Counted from the first letter of the stretch, positions 1 to 9,526 are shown. The stretch: DNA of 64,000 bases from Liquorilactobacillus mali (GCF_001437155.1 NZ_JQAR01000001.1:1-64000); one strand, 5' to 3'. The notes: generated by a model not told the origin, from the letters alone. Translations and numbers: made by a program.

Positions 1-56
1 TTTATCACGCCTGCCTGTCACGCAGGAGATCGACGGTTCAAATCCGTCTAGGACCG
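1..56 (+). tRNA. tRNA-Asp (GTC), 5' end outside the window
   Basis: The last three quarters of a tRNA are visible. The anticodon stem pairs 10-14 with 22-26, and the seven-base loop between them has GTC at 17-19, which reads aspartate codons. The T arm is 32-48 with the usual TTCAAAT loop, and the 3' acceptor strand is 49-55 with discriminator G56. No CCA is encoded. The D-arm start and the 5' acceptor strand lie before base 1, so this is probably the last gene of a tRNA cluster. Confidence 0.93.
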
Positions 57-78
57 TAAGTATTGGTATGTGTATAAT

Positions 79-115
79 GAGAAGCTTTCTTTTTGGGAAG
101 CTTCTCTATTTTTTT
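79..115 (+). terminator. Intrinsic terminator after tRNA-Asp
   Basis: A perfect 9-bp stem (79-87 with 98-106, GAGAAGCTT/AAGCTTCTC) with a 10-base loop is followed by a T-rich tail at 107-115. It closes the tRNA transcription unit before the metK promoter. Confidence 0.9.
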
Positions 116-154
116 GTGACTGTTGAAACAAAGCATTTATTAAATTAATAATTG

Positions 155-163
155 TGATAGAAT
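155..163 (+). promoter_or_regulatory. Extended -10 promoter of metK
   Basis: TGATAGAAT at 155-163 is a TGn-extended -10 element. Only a weak -35 is seen; TTGAAA at 123-128 is too far upstream to pair with it. The predicted start of transcription near 170 falls at the first base-paired nucleotides of the SAM-III riboswitch, which supports the assignment. Confidence 0.6.
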
Positions 164-170
164 AATAAAT

Positions 171-243
171 GTTACAGCATATTCCCGAAAGGATTCATTA
201 ATGTGAAGCTGCCTTGTAACCAAAAATATTGTAATGGGGGAAT
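171..243 (+). promoter_or_regulatory. SMK box (SAM-III) riboswitch controlling metK
   Basis: The segment carries the hallmarks of the SMK box found before metK in Lactobacillales. A closing helix joins GTTACA (171-176) to TTGTAAC (214-220), a conserved TCCCGAAAGGA hairpin sits at 183-193, and GAAGCTGCC (205-213) forms the core. The Shine-Dalgarno run GGGGG (236-240) is placed to pair with the anti-SD strand when SAM is bound. In this class SAM binding hides the ribosome-binding site and shuts off translation of SAM synthetase. Recognition is from known family sequence; pairing was done by eye. Confidence 0.9.
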
Positions 244-247
244 TAAT

Positions 248-1438
248 GTGTCAGAAAGACATTTATTTACATCAGAATCAGTTTCTGAGGGGCATCCTGA
301 TAAGATCGCTGATCAGATAAGTGATGCAATTTTAGATGCATTACTAGAAAAAGACCCGAATTCACGTGTTGCTTGTGAAACAACAGTCACGACTGGGTTA
401 GTAGTAGTAGTTGGAGAGGTCTCAACAGAGGCTTATATCGATATCCAAAAAGTTGTTCGTGAGACTATTAAAAGGATTGGATATACTGGTGGAAAGTATG
501 GGTTTGATGGTGATAATTGCGCAGTTATGACTGCAATAGATGAACAGTCACCTGATATCGCTCAAGGGGTTGATGAATCATTAGAGGTACGAAATGGTGA
601 TGTTGATCCACTTGACCAAATTGGTGCCGGTGATCAAGGTATGATGTTTGGATATGCCATTGATGAAACACCAGAATTGATGCCTCTACCCATCGCATTA
701 AGCCATCGATTAATGCGTAAAATCGCAGAAATTCGTAAAAATGGAACGCTAACATATTTAGGTCCCGATGCAAAGGCACAGGTAACGGTGGAGTACGATG
801 AAGAGAATAAACCTGTTAGAGTGGACACTGTTGTTGTTTCAACACAGCATTCTGAAGATGTAAGCTTAGAGACAATTCGAGCGGATGTAATTGATAAAGT
901 GATAAAGTCGGTTATTCCTGCCAAATTGCTTGATAATGAAACAAAATATTTTGTTAATCCTACTGGACGTTTCGTCATTGGTGGTCCACAGGGTGATGCT
1001 GGATTGACTGGACGGAAAATTATCGTTGATACTTACGGTGGCTATGCTCATCACGGTGGTGGTGCCTTTTCAGGTAAAGATGCCACTAAGGTTGATCGCT
1101 CTGCTAGTTATGCAGCACGATATATTGCAAAAAATATTGTAGCGGCTAAAATTGCCTCACAAATTGAAGTACAACTTGCATATGCGATAGGCGTTGCCCA
1201 ACCTGTTTCGGTTTCTGTGAATACTTATGGAACTTCAAAAGTAGATGATAGTGAACTAGTTAAGGCCATTAGAGAAATCTTTGACTTGCGGCCTGCAGGT
1301 ATTATCGAAATGTTGAACCTGAGACGACCAATCTATGAACAGACGGCAGCATATGGTCACTTTGGTCGTACTGATATTGATTTACCTTGGGAAAAGACAG
1401 ATAAGGTAGAAGAATTAAAAGCTAGATTAAATAGCTAA
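248..1438 (+). CDS. metK: S-adenosylmethionine synthetase MetK
   Basis: MetK makes S-adenosylmethionine from ATP and methionine in the cytoplasm. The frame is open from a GTG at 203, but that codon lies inside the riboswitch. The GTG at 248 follows the GGGGGAA ribosome-binding site and gives the family-typical N-terminus [19 protein letters not shown], a 396-residue protein of normal length. The ATP/methionine-binding GHPDK is at residues 15-19, the GAGDQG signature at 126-131, and the glycine-rich GGGAFSGKD loop in the C-terminal third. It is a single-gene unit between the tRNA terminator and the leuS promoter. Feedback by SAM through the upstream SMK box is the expected control. Confidence 0.97.
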   Translation: MSERHLFTSESVSEGHPDKIADQISDAILDALLEKDPNSRVACETTVTTGLVVVVGEVSTEAYIDIQKVVRETIKRIGYTGGKYGFDGDNCAVMTAIDEQSPDIAQGVDESLEVRNGDVDPLDQIGAGDQGMMFGYAIDETPELMPLPIALSHRLMRKIAEIRKNGTLTYLGPDAKAQVTVEYDEENKPVRVDTVVVSTQHSEDVSLETIRADVIDKVIKSVIPAKLLDNETKYFVNPTGRFVIGGPQGDAGLTGRKIIVDTYGGYAHHGGGAFSGKDATKVDRSASYAARYIAKNIVAAKIASQIEVQLAYAIGVAQPVSVSVNTYGTSKVDDSELVKAIREIFDLRPAGIIEMLNLRRPIYEQTAAYGHFGRTDIDLPWEKTDKVEELKARLNS

Positions 1439-1450
1439 CATAACTCTGTC

Positions 1451-1479
1451 TTGATTTTTATTTTTTTGTTTGTTAGAAT
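1451..1479 (+). promoter_or_regulatory. Promoter of the leuS T-box transcript
   Basis: TTGATT (1451-1456) and TAGAAT (1474-1479) are 17 bp apart, and the -10 is extended by TG at 1471-1472. The predicted start near 1486 lies just before the T-box stem I. Confidence 0.7.
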
Positions 1480-1496
1480 TGACTAAATATTATTAT

Positions 1497-1745
1497 GTTG
1501 AGAAGGATTAGTAGTCATTTTTCTTGTTTAAGAGAGTGCGTGTGTGGTGTTAACGCATACTTGATAGATGATGAACTCACCTTTGAATTTCTTGTTGAAT
1601 AGATGATTTGTTTTAGTAGGCAAGGACGGTATTTCCCGTTATAAAATTAAGTGTCGACATTTTTAATTGTCGGAAAATAGGTGGTACCGCGATTGCATTC
1701 GTCCTATACAGAGCTCTGTTTGAGTTTGTATAGGGCTTTTTGTTT
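1497..1745 (+). promoter_or_regulatory. T-box leader of leuS (tRNA-Leu sensing)
   Basis: The conserved T-box sequence GGTGGTACCGCG lies around 1680-1692. It is followed by a terminator whose arms CCTATACA (1703-1710) and TGTATAGG (1727-1734) close before a T run at 1737-1741. Upstream is a stem I region starting near GAGAAGGATTAG. A GAACTCACC stretch at 1573-1580 offers CTC (1576-1578) as the likely leucine specifier codon, as commonly seen for leuS. Uncharged tRNA-Leu should stabilise the antiterminator and allow leuS transcription. Confidence 0.92.
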
Positions 1746-1761
1746 CAAAAAATAAAGAAGG

Positions 1762-4191
1762 ATGGTTTTCAAATTGGGATATAATCATAAAGAAATTGAA
1801 AAAAAGTGGCAACACTATTGGGAAGAGCATAAAACCTTTAAAACGACAGAGGATGAATCTAAGCCTAACTATTATGCGTTAGATATGTTTCCCTATCCTT
1901 CTGGACAAGGTTTGCATGTAGGACATCCTGAGGGTTATACAGCAACTGATATTATTGCTAGAATGAAGAGAATGCAAGGCTTTAATGTTCTTCATCCAAT
2001 GGGTTGGGATGCTTTTGGCTTGCCTGCAGAACAATATGCATTAAATACAGGACATTCACCAAGGGAGTTCACAAAAGAAAACATTAATAATTTTAGAAGA
2101 CAGATTAAATCGTTGGGTTTGTCTTATGATTGGGAACGAGAAATCAATACCACAGATCCTTCGTATTACAAATGGACACAATGGATTTTTGAAAAACTAT
2201 ATGAAAAAGGATTAGCTTATGAAGATGAAGTAGCTGTTAATTGGAGTCCTGATTTAGGAACAGTAGTTGCCAATGAGGAAGTAATTGACGGTAAGACTGA
2301 ACGTGGAGGATTCCCTGTAATTCGCAAACCTATGAGACAGTGGGTCTTAAAAATTACGGCATATGCTGATCGCTTGATTGAGGACTTAGACGATCTTGAT
2401 TGGCCTGAAAATATAAAAGAGCAACAGCGTAATTGGATTGGACGTTCAATTGGGGCTAGCATTAGGTTTAAAGTTGCTGGATTTGACGATAAGGAAATTG
2501 AGGTCTTCTCAACAAGGCCAGATACTATTTTTGGTGCCTCTGCAATGGTTTTGGCTCCTGAATTAGAAATAGTTAAAGAAATAACGACACCAGAGCAAAA
2601 GGATGCTGTTGATGCTTATATCGAGGAAATTGCGCATAAATCCGATTTAGAGAGAACCGATCTGGCAAAAGATAAAACAGGGGTCTTTACTGGTGCTTAT
2701 GTAATCAACCCTGTAAATGGTAAAAAGGTTCAAGTTTGGATTGCCGATTATGTTTTAGCTTCATATGGAACGGGAGCCGTTATGGTTGTTCCAGCACACG
2801 ATGACCGTGATTATGAATTTGCTTCAAAATTTGGTTTACCAATTATACCAGTAATTGAAGGTGGAGATGTTTCGAAAGAAGCATACACGGGTGATGGGAC
2901 CCATATAAATTCAGGCTTTTTGAACGGCTTAGACAAGAAACAAGCTATTGATAAGATTATTGACTGGATGCGAGACAAAAAGGTTGGAGACAAAAAGGTA
3001 AACTATCGTTTACGTGACTGGTTATTTTCACGTCAACGCTATTGGGGAGAGCCAATTCCTGTTATTCATTGGGAAGATGGTGAAACAACACTTGTTCCTG
3101 CAGATGAACTGCCTTTACGTTTGCCTAAGGCTACAGATATTAAGCCATCTGGAACAGGAGAAAGTCCTTTAGCCAATTTGGATGATTGGGTAAATGTTGT
3201 TGATAAGAATGGCCGAAAGGGTCACCGTGAAACAAATACTATGCCACAATGGGCAGGAAGTTCATGGTACTTCTTGCGTTATGTTGATCCACATAATCAA
3301 GGTAGAGTTGCAGATCCTGCTAAATTGAAGAAATGGATGCCGGTTGATTTGTATGTGGGTGGTGCTGAACATGCTGTATTGCACTTGCTGTACGCACGTT
3401 TTTGGCATAAATTCTTGTATGATATCGGTGTTGTCCCAACAAAGGAACCATTCCATAAGTTAGTCAACCAAGGAATGATATTGGGAGATAATCATGAGAA
3501 GATGTCAAAATCAAAAGGAAATGTTGTAAATCCGGATGATATTGTCGATAAGTATGGTGCCGATACCTTAAGACTTTACGAGATGTTTATGGGTCCGTTA
3601 GATGCATCTATTGCTTGGAGCACAGATGGCCTGAATGGTGCAAACAAGTTCATTAACAGAATTTGGCGCCTGATCATTGATGAGAATGATCATTTAAGAG
3701 ATCGAGTTACAACATTGAATGATGGCAAACTTGATTTTATTTATAACCAAACCGTAAAAAAGGTTACAGAGGATTATGCAGCACTTCATTTTAATACTGC
3801 AATCTCACAATTAATGGTTTTCGTGAATGAAGCGTATAAAGCTGAGGCACTCCCATTAGAGTACATCGAAGGGTTTGTTAAAATGATTTCGCCAATCATA
3901 CCACATGTTGCGGAAGAATTATGGACTAAGCTTGGTCATGTTGGTTCAATCACATATGAGAAGTGGCCAACATTTGATGAAGATAAATTAGTCGAGGATA
4001 CTGTTGAAGTTGTTTTACAGGTAAACGGGAAGGTTCGTCAACATTTGAATGTCTCAAAACAAATTTCAAAAGAAGATTTGCAGAAGATGGCTTTGGATGA
4101 TGAAAAAATTAAAAATGAAATCACTGGCAAGGATATAGCACGAGTAATCGTGGTGCCAGGGAAATTAGTTAATATTGTTGTAAAAAAATAA
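1762..4191 (+). CDS. leuS: Leucyl-tRNA synthetase
   Basis: LeuS charges tRNA-Leu. This class I synthetase shows the HIGH-type motif HVGH at residues 52-55, the KMSKS loop at 580-584, and the CP1 editing-domain signature [10 protein letters not shown] between them. The total of 809 residues is normal for bacterial LeuS. The start is uncertain. ATG 1762 abuts its AAGAAGG ribosome-binding site with no spacing. TTG 1774 would have AAGGA about 11 bases upstream and gives [13 protein letters not shown], the usual family N-terminus, so the true protein may be four residues shorter. The gene is under the T-box leader and is followed by a dispersed repeat/terminator rather than by a co-transcribed gene. 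Confidence 0.97.
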   Translation: MVFKLGYNHKEIEKKWQHYWEEHKTFKTTEDESKPNYYALDMFPYPSGQGLHVGHPEGYTATDIIARMKRMQGFNVLHPMGWDAFGLPAEQYALNTGHSPREFTKENINNFRRQIKSLGLSYDWEREINTTDPSYYKWTQWIFEKLYEKGLAYEDEVAVNWSPDLGTVVANEEVIDGKTERGGFPVIRKPMRQWVLKITAYADRLIEDLDDLDWPENIKEQQRNWIGRSIGASIRFKVAGFDDKEIEVFSTRPDTIFGASAMVLAPELEIVKEITTPEQKDAVDAYIEEIAHKSDLERTDLAKDKTGVFTGAYVINPVNGKKVQVWIADYVLASYGTGAVMVVPAHDDRDYEFASKFGLPIIPVIEGGDVSKEAYTGDGTHINSGFLNGLDKKQAIDKIIDWMRDKKVGDKKVNYRLRDWLFSRQRYWGEPIPVIHWEDGETTLVPADELPLRLPKATDIKPSGTGESPLANLDDWVNVVDKNGRKGHRETNTMPQWAGSSWYFLRYVDPHNQGRVADPAKLKKWMPVDLYVGGAEHAVLHLLYARFWHKFLYDIGVVPTKEPFHKLVNQGMILGDNHEKMSKSKGNVVNPDDIVDKYGADTLRLYEMFMGPLDASIAWSTDGLNGANKFINRIWRLIIDENDHLRDRVTTLNDGKLDFIYNQTVKKVTEDYAALHFNTAISQLMVFVNEAYKAEALPLEYIEGFVKMISPIIPHVAEELWTKLGHVGSITYEKWPTFDEDKLVEDTVEVVLQVNGKVRQHLNVSKQISKEDLQKMALDDEKIKNEITGKDIARVIVVPGKLVNIVVKK

Positions 4192-4197
4192 TTTAGG

Positions 4198-4356
4198 CAG
4201 TGTGGCATAGGTCGGTAAAATTTGGATACTAATGCGAAATTACGGGCATAGTAAGTACTTGTTGCGTGTAACTCAAGGTTAGAGAGAATTTTGACTTTTA
4301 GTATACTTTTATTCGAAAAAAGCTGGGTCAAAATTTTGGCCTAGCCTTTTTATTTA
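4198..4356 (+). repeat. Dispersed intergenic repeat, copy A (long form, + orientation)
   Basis: This non-coding block fills most of the leuS-murJ gap. Its 3' end is a terminator-like hairpin (AAGCTGGGTCAAAA at 4320-4333, TTTTGGCCTAGC, then a T run to 4352). Its 5' part (TGTGGCATAGGTCGGTAAAA..., 4199 on) aligns by eye with the same region of copies D, B and E. The hairpin loop core present in other copies is deleted here. It probably terminates leuS. Confidence 0.75.
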
Positions 4357-4404
4357 TCTAAATGGCTGAGGTAATTAACATTGATTAAATTATTATAACT
4401 AACA

Positions 4405-4433
4405 TTGCAACTCTATTGAAATCAGTATAAAAT
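4405..4433 (+). promoter_or_regulatory. Probable promoter of the flippase-rsuA pair
   Basis: TTGCAA (4405-4410) and TAAAAT (4428-4433) are separated by 17 bp. This gives a predicted start about 25 bases before the flippase ATG. Confidence 0.5.
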
Positions 4434-4466
4434 AACAGAGTGATTTAGGAAAAGGTAGGAAAACAA

Positions 4467-6143
4467 ATGGTAAATAGGTCACTTGACGAATCGGGGTATT
4501 CTAAGACCAAGGGTGAGAAGATTTTAGAGAAGAAAAATGAAACTGCGAAGGCAAAAATGTTACGTGGTTCCGCATGGATGACAATGGGGAGTATTTTCTC
4601 TAGAATATTAGGAGCGCTTTATATCATTCCGTGGTATGCATGGTTTGGAAAAGAAAATTTGGCGGCCAATAATTTATATACACAAGGCTATACCGTGTAT
4701 AGTGTCTTCTTGATGATTTCAATTGCAGGTATTCCATCTGCTGTTTCTAAGCAAATATCCAATTATAATGGACAAAATGAGTATGCTTTGGGTCAAAGGC
4801 TTTATAAGAAATTATTATTGATTATGTTGGGGCTGGGAATCATCTCTGCTATTGTAATGTGGTTTGTTGCTCCGTTTTTATCACAGAACGATAAGAATGT
4901 TATTCCGGTGTATCGTTCACTTGCAATTGCACTAACAATTATCCCAACAATGAGTTTAACCAGAGGATTCTTTCAAGGATATCAGGATATGTTTCCGTCC
5001 GCTATGTCGCAGTTAGTTGAACAAATTGCGCGTATTATATACATGTTGGGAACCACTTTCATAATTATGAAGGTTATTCATGGGAAATATGTTTCAGGAG
5101 TTGTTCAGTCAACATTTGCAGCTTTTATAGGTGCAGTTGCCGGCTTATTGTTTCTAGCGTGGTTTTATTTTAAGAAGAAAGATGAATTTACAATATTGGC
5201 GGAACAAAGTGCAAATAAGCTTGATATCTCTGATGCACAAGTTATTAAGACTTTGTTATTTGAGGCAATACCTTTTGTTGTCATCAGTATTTCAACTACG
5301 GTATACAACTTAATTGATCAATTTACCTTTAAGCAAGCAATGTTGCACTTTACTAACTACGGCGTAACCACAATTAACGATCTCTACACAATTTTTGCTG
5401 GTAACTCAAATAAATTAATAATGATTATTATTTCGTTAGCATCCGCAATGTCGGCTACAGCAATCCCGTTACTTGCACAAGCATATTCAAAGCATAATCA
5501 GGAAGAGACTGCGACACAGTTAGCTGATGCAATTGAATTATTTTTCTTTGTGATGTTGCCTTGTTCATTAGGTATGGCTGCAGTTGCGAAGCCACTATAC
5601 GTTGTTTTTTATCAATATAATTTTACTGGGGTCTATGTTTTAAGCTTCTCTGCATATGTAGCACTGCCAATTGGTTTGTTTATGGTCTTAGCCTCTCTAT
5701 TACAGGGTGTGTACCAGAATGCAAAGGCAATTAAGTTTTTCTTAATTGGATTAGTAATTAAGATCGTATTACAGGTTCCATTGATACTTCTTTTCCATCC
5801 ATTTGGTCCGTTAATGGCAACAGGAATAGGCATGGCAGTTTCAAGTTGTTTGATGCTTAGATACTTTTATTACAACCTACAGGTTAATATGGGCAAAATT
5901 ATCAAAAGATTTGATCAATTATTGCTTTTCTCAATGATTGTGTTTGCTGTTGCACTGGGAGTAATCCAATTAAGTGATCTCTTCTTAAATCTGCAATATC
6001 GGATAACTGCATTTATAGTACTAATTGTTGCTGTGATTGCTGGCGGATTGGTCTATGTATATTTAACATTGAAAACAAGAGTAGCCGATAAGATAGTAGG
6101 AGATCGAGCTGCCGCACTTAGATCGAAGTTGAGGATAAAATGA
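4467..6143 (+). CDS. MurJ/YtgP-type polysaccharide or lipid II flippase
   Basis: This is a 558-residue membrane protein of the MOP superfamily (polysaccharide biosynthesis/MviN branch). Members move undecaprenyl-linked sugars, including lipid II, across the membrane. After about 35 hydrophilic residues the signature GSAWMTMGSIFSRILGALY opens the first membrane helix. Around 14 hydrophobic segments follow, ending in a short basic tail. The best match in layout is Bacillus YtgP/MurJ, which is known to act in peptidoglycan synthesis. Substrate is inferred from the family. ATG 4467 has AGGTAGG eight bases upstream. The stop overlaps the ATG of the pseudouridine synthase (ATGA), so the two are translationally coupled. 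Confidence 0.88.
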   Translation: MVNRSLDESGYSKTKGEKILEKKNETAKAKMLRGSAWMTMGSIFSRILGALYIIPWYAWFGKENLAANNLYTQGYTVYSVFLMISIAGIPSAVSKQISNYNGQNEYALGQRLYKKLLLIMLGLGIISAIVMWFVAPFLSQNDKNVIPVYRSLAIALTIIPTMSLTRGFFQGYQDMFPSAMSQLVEQIARIIYMLGTTFIIMKVIHGKYVSGVVQSTFAAFIGAVAGLLFLAWFYFKKKDEFTILAEQSANKLDISDAQVIKTLLFEAIPFVVISISTTVYNLIDQFTFKQAMLHFTNYGVTTINDLYTIFAGNSNKLIMIIISLASAMSATAIPLLAQAYSKHNQEETATQLADAIELFFFVMLPCSLGMAAVAKPLYVVFYQYNFTGVYVLSFSAYVALPIGLFMVLASLLQGVYQNAKAIKFFLIGLVIKIVLQVPLILLFHPFGPLMATGIGMAVSSCLMLRYFYYNLQVNMGKIIKRFDQLLLFSMIVFAVALGVIQLSDLFLNLQYRITAFIVLIVAVIAGGLVYVYLTLKTRVADKIVGDRAAALRSKLRIK

Positions 6144-6862
6144 GACTCGATAAATTTATTGCTGATGCGAAAGGATTGACACGTTCGCAGGCAAAAAAAC
6201 TAATCAAGGATGGATCGGTTAGTGTAAATCAAAAAAAGATTAAACAAACAAAATATCAAATCGATGCAAAATTGGATGTTGTACAGCTGGAAGGTACAAC
6301 GGTGATATATCAGAAATACAGTTACTATATGATGAATAAACCTAAGAATGTAGTTTCAGCTACTAGTGATGAGTCCGAGAAAACTGTGGTTGATTTGATT
6401 GCGGAAACTAAAAGAAAAGGTTTATTTCCAGTTGGCAGACTAGATAAAGATACAACTGGGCTACTGCTTTTAACGAATGATGGTGAGCTGGCACACAAAC
6501 TATTATCACCTAAAAAGCACGTTACAAAAATATATCGGGCTTTGATTGCTGGTGAGGTTACAGAAGAGACGATTCAAATCTTTGCAAAAGGAATTACATT
6601 AAGAGATGATGAAACAACAAAACCGGCAATATTAAGGGTACTGGCGACTGATAGTAAGGAAAAAGAATCAAAAGTAGAAATAAGTATTACTGAAGGCAAG
6701 TATCATCAGATTAAGCGGATGTTTGGTGCAGTTTCAATGAAGGTCCAAGAATTAAAGAGAGTTCAAATGGGTAATTTGAAGCTTGACGAAAAAGTTAATC
6801 TTGGGGAATATCGTGAATTGACATCTGAAGAATTGAGTAATTTAGTTAAGAAAATTGATTAA
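6140..6862 (+). CDS. rsuA: 16S rRNA pseudouridine synthase, RsuA family
   Basis: The 240-residue enzyme isomerises a uridine in ribosomal RNA to pseudouridine. An S4 RNA-binding domain occupies residues 1-60. The catalytic motif GRLDKDTTGLL follows, with D102 the expected nucleophile, and a KYHQIKRMFGAV signature comes later. Length and architecture match the RsuA/RluB/E/F group. RsuA (U516) is the likeliest assignment by analogy with Bacillus YtzG, but the exact target cannot be read from sequence. The ATG overlaps the stop of the flippase by four bases. Confidence 0.88.
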   Translation: MRLDKFIADAKGLTRSQAKKLIKDGSVSVNQKKIKQTKYQIDAKLDVVQLEGTTVIYQKYSYYMMNKPKNVVSATSDESEKTVVDLIAETKRKGLFPVGRLDKDTTGLLLLTNDGELAHKLLSPKKHVTKIYRALIAGEVTEETIQIFAKGITLRDDETTKPAILRVLATDSKEKESKVEISITEGKYHQIKRMFGAVSMKVQELKRVQMGNLKLDEKVNLGEYRELTSEELSNLVKKID

Positions 6863-6953
6863 TTCTCTTAAAAAAGAATGTATTGATGAAACGAATCAAA
6901 GTAACTTAAAGCATAGGCACAAAGAAGATTAAGAATTGGATTGTAAATCAAAA

Positions 6954-7122
6954 AGGAAGACAAGTCGAGAGTTAACTTTTGACCTGTCTTCCTCTATTTA
7001 TTTCGGATAAAATATAACTCAAGTCTTTTTCTTTAACACGAATTATTCGCCGAGGTACGCGTTACATTCGTAATTTCATGTATTAGTAATTTAAACTTGG
7101 CTGATTTATATAGCACTATCTA
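6954..7122 (-). repeat. Dispersed intergenic repeat, copy B (long form, - orientation)
   Basis: It lies between the convergent rsuA and nnrD. The hairpin AGGAAGACA (6954-6962)/TGTCTTCCT (6985-6993) encloses a GTTAACTTTTGAC core. On the minus strand it is followed by TTTTTGATTT, so it should terminate nnrD. The flank on the other side, read on the minus strand, contains an ACTAATAC...GAAATTACG stretch matching copy A and a TTTATCCGAAATAAATAGAGG-like approach matching copy F. Confidence 0.75.
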
Positions 7123-7145
7123 TTTTTGAGAATCTTCATTTATAA

Positions 7146-7991
7146 TCATGTGGTAACCGAAAGTTTCATAAATGACTGAATTTCAGCAATGATATCAGTA
7201 GGTAAAACAACATATTTTGTTGTACTAATTTTGTCGGCAATCGCACTGTGGGCGTAGACAGCTGCATCTACAACATAATCATAGTTTTTTAATTTGAATT
7301 GTGCAAGAAATCCTGCAATCATGCCTGCAAGTGTATCACCCATACCACCAGTTGCCATATATGGTCCACCAATTGCTAGTTGTGAAATTGAGCCATCTCT
7401 ATGGTAGATTGTCGTGTGATACTTTTTTAGAACAACAGTGGATTGTAGTTTTTGCTGAAACAACGTATTTTTAATATCATCTTGTTCAGAAATCTTAATG
7501 CTACTTAAACGTTGCCATTCCATTTGATGTGGGGTAAGAATCGGATGCAATTCTTTAAGAAACGGGAAGAATTCATGATGTTCAGCAATCATTGTAATTG
7601 CTGAACCATCAATGATTAATTGTTGTTCTGGGGTTGTATGTTGTAGTACAATCTGTAAAATTTTCAAAGAATCCTCATTAGTTCCAAGACCAGGTCCAAC
7701 AAGAATCACATCTGCTGTGGTTAGTGCATCAATTAGTTTATATTCAGAATCAAATGGAATGAACATTGCTTCCGGAACAATGGTATGAAGGGCTGTTAAG
7801 TTATCAAGTGACGTAGCACAGGTTGATAGTCCGGCACCACAGTGAATGGCTGCAGAGGTTGCTAAGATTATTGCACCACCAAATTGACTATTGCCGCCAA
7901 CAGTTAGTACACGACCATAATTACCCTTATGACTTTCGGATGGTCTAGTAGTAATAATCTGATTCAAGATATTTTTACTAAGCACATGCAT
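7146..7991 (-). CDS. nnrD: ADP-dependent NAD(P)H-hydrate dehydratase
   Basis: NnrD repairs hydrated NAD(P)H, converting NAD(P)HX back to the normal cofactor at the expense of ADP. The 281-residue protein begins MHVLSKNILN. It shows the YjeF C-terminal (ribokinase-like) signatures: KGNYGRVLTVGG near the N-terminus, GPGLGTNEDS mid-protein, and ATGGMGDTLAGMIAG near the C-terminus. The frame is open a further 126 codons upstream, but that part runs through the start of pepV and looks non-coding. ATG 7991 has a strong AGGGGGG ribosome-binding site eight bases before it. No N-terminal epimerase domain (NnrE) is fused. Confidence 0.93.
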   Translation of the reverse strand: MHVLSKNILNQIITTRPSESHKGNYGRVLTVGGNSQFGGAIILATSAAIHCGAGLSTCATSLDNLTALHTIVPEAMFIPFDSEYKLIDALTTADVILVGPGLGTNEDSLKILQIVLQHTTPEQQLIIDGSAITMIAEHHEFFPFLKELHPILTPHQMEWQRLSSIKISEQDDIKNTLFQQKLQSTVVLKKYHTTIYHRDGSISQLAIGGPYMATGGMGDTLAGMIAGFLAQFKLKNYDYVVDAAVYAHSAIADKISTTKYVVLPTDIIAEIQSFMKLSVTT

Positions 7992-8125
7992 ATCGGAATC
8001 CCCCCTAGAAAGAAAGTTCAACCTCATTATACAGCAAATCATTTTTTTGTTTGTAGTATTTAGTAATAATATCTGGATATCATGTGATAAAATTGTTGAA
8101 TAGGACGCACTAAGGAGGAGAAGTA

Positions 8126-9526
8126 ATGCAAATTGATTGGCAAAAAGAAATTGATCAAAGAAAAGATGCATTGTTAGCAGATTTGATTGCAATGTTAAAA
8201 ATTGAAAGCGTAAGAGATGAAAAACTTGGGTCGAAAAACGCACCTTTCGGGCCTGGGCCACGAGAGGCACTGGACAAATTTTTAGAAATTGGGAAACGTG
8301 ATGGTTTTGAAGCACTTGATGTAGATGGAATTGCAGGGCATCTTGAATATGGTACTGGTGCCGAAACAATGGGTATTTTAGCTCATGTCGATGTTATGCC
8401 AGCAGGAAAAGGGTGGAATACTAATCCATTTGAACCGGTAATCAGGGATGGAAAGTTGTTTGCGAGAGGCTCTTCGGATGATAAGGGACCTGGAATGGCT
8501 GCATACTACGGGTTAAAGATTATCAAAGAATTAGGGTTGCCAATAAGTAAAAAAGTTCGCTTGATCATCGGAACAGACGAAGAAAGCGGCTGGAGATGTA
8601 TGACACATTATTTTGAGAAAATGCCACTTCCTGATTTTGGATTTTCTCCAGATGCTTTTTTTCCTTTAATCAACGGTGAAAAGGGAAATGTTAGTTTTAA
8701 TGTTGATTTCCAAGGTGGAAATGGTACAGGAACGAAACTGTTGGATTTTTCTGCAGGTTTGCGTGAAAACATGGTGCCACGTGATGCAGTTGCACACATT
8801 AGCGGCATAGAATTTAAAAAAGTTAAAGAACTACTTGATAAATTTGCAGATGACAAGCCAATTGAAGCCGAGACTGTAGAACAAGATGAAAGAATTGAAA
8901 TATCAGTTGTTGGAAAGGCAGCTCATGCTCAAGAACCAAAAAACGGTGAAAATGCAGGAACATATCTTGCATTGTTTCTAAAACAGGTTGAATTAGGGGC
9001 AGGTGCTAAACAATTTATTGACTTTGCTGCTGATTACCTGCATGAAGATTCAAGAATGGATAATTTTGATTTACATTTCTCTGATGAAATCATGGGTGAT
9101 TTGACCATGAATGCAGGTATTTTTAACTTTGCTGCTGCCCAAGGAGGACGTGTGACCCTGAACTTCCGTTTTCCCAAGGGAATTGGTACAAGTCAGATTG
9201 AGGAAGCATTGACTAAGGTAGCAAGAGGAGTGAATGCACAAGTTAATACGACTGGTAAAATGCAAGAACCGCACTATGTTTCACCTGAAGACCCATTAGT
9301 TAAAACCTTGTTGGATGTTTACGAACGTCAAACAGGGAATAAGGGGTATGGAATGGTCGTTGGTGGTGGAACCTATGGTCGCTTGCTGAAGCGAGGAGTT
9401 GCCTTTGGTGCGATGTTTCCTGGAACACCAGATACAATGCACCAGGCAAATGAATATATGCTAGTTGAAGATATCTTAAAAGCAGCTGCAATATATGCTG
9501 AAGCAATCTATGAATTAATAAAATAA
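8126..9526 (+). CDS. pepV: Dipeptidase PepV
   Basis: PepV is the cytoplasmic zinc dipeptidase of lactobacilli, releasing amino acids from dipeptides with an unblocked N-terminus. The 466 residues match the family length. Metal and catalytic residues of the M20 family are in place: H87 and D89 in AHVDVMPAG, D119 in GSSDDKGPG, and the acidic pair in GTDEESGW (149-156). The lid (dimerisation-like) domain lies between about 190 and 380. A GGGTYGR motif and a C-terminal MHQANE, supplying the last histidine ligand, complete the site. AAGGAGGAG lies just before the ATG. The gene is divergent from nnrD and has an extended -10 (TGATAAAAT, 8085-8093). Confidence 0.97.
   Translation: MQIDWQKEIDQRKDALLADLIAMLKIESVRDEKLGSKNAPFGPGPREALDKFLEIGKRDGFEALDVDGIAGHLEYGTGAETMGILAHVDVMPAGKGWNTNPFEPVIRDGKLFARGSSDDKGPGMAAYYGLKIIKELGLPISKKVRLIIGTDEESGWRCMTHYFEKMPLPDFGFSPDAFFPLINGEKGNVSFNVDFQGGNGTGTKLLDFSAGLRENMVPRDAVAHISGIEFKKVKELLDKFADDKPIEAETVEQDERIEISVVGKAAHAQEPKNGENAGTYLALFLKQVELGAGAKQFIDFAADYLHEDSRMDNFDLHFSDEIMGDLTMNAGIFNFAAAQGGRVTLNFRFPKGIGTSQIEEALTKVARGVNAQVNTTGKMQEPHYVSPEDPLVKTLLDVYERQTGNKGYGMVVGGGTYGRLLKRGVAFGAMFPGTPDTMHQANEYMLVEDILKAAAIYAEAIYELIK

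Noticed and set aside
203-247. Upstream GTG start of metK
   Set aside because: The codon lies inside the SMK-box riboswitch and lacks its own ribosome-binding site; homologs start at MSERHLF.
7992-8369. N-terminal extension of nnrD on the minus strand
   Set aside because: It overlaps the start of pepV, has His/Leu/Phe-rich composition typical of antisense frames, and a strong ribosome-binding site supports the start at 7991.
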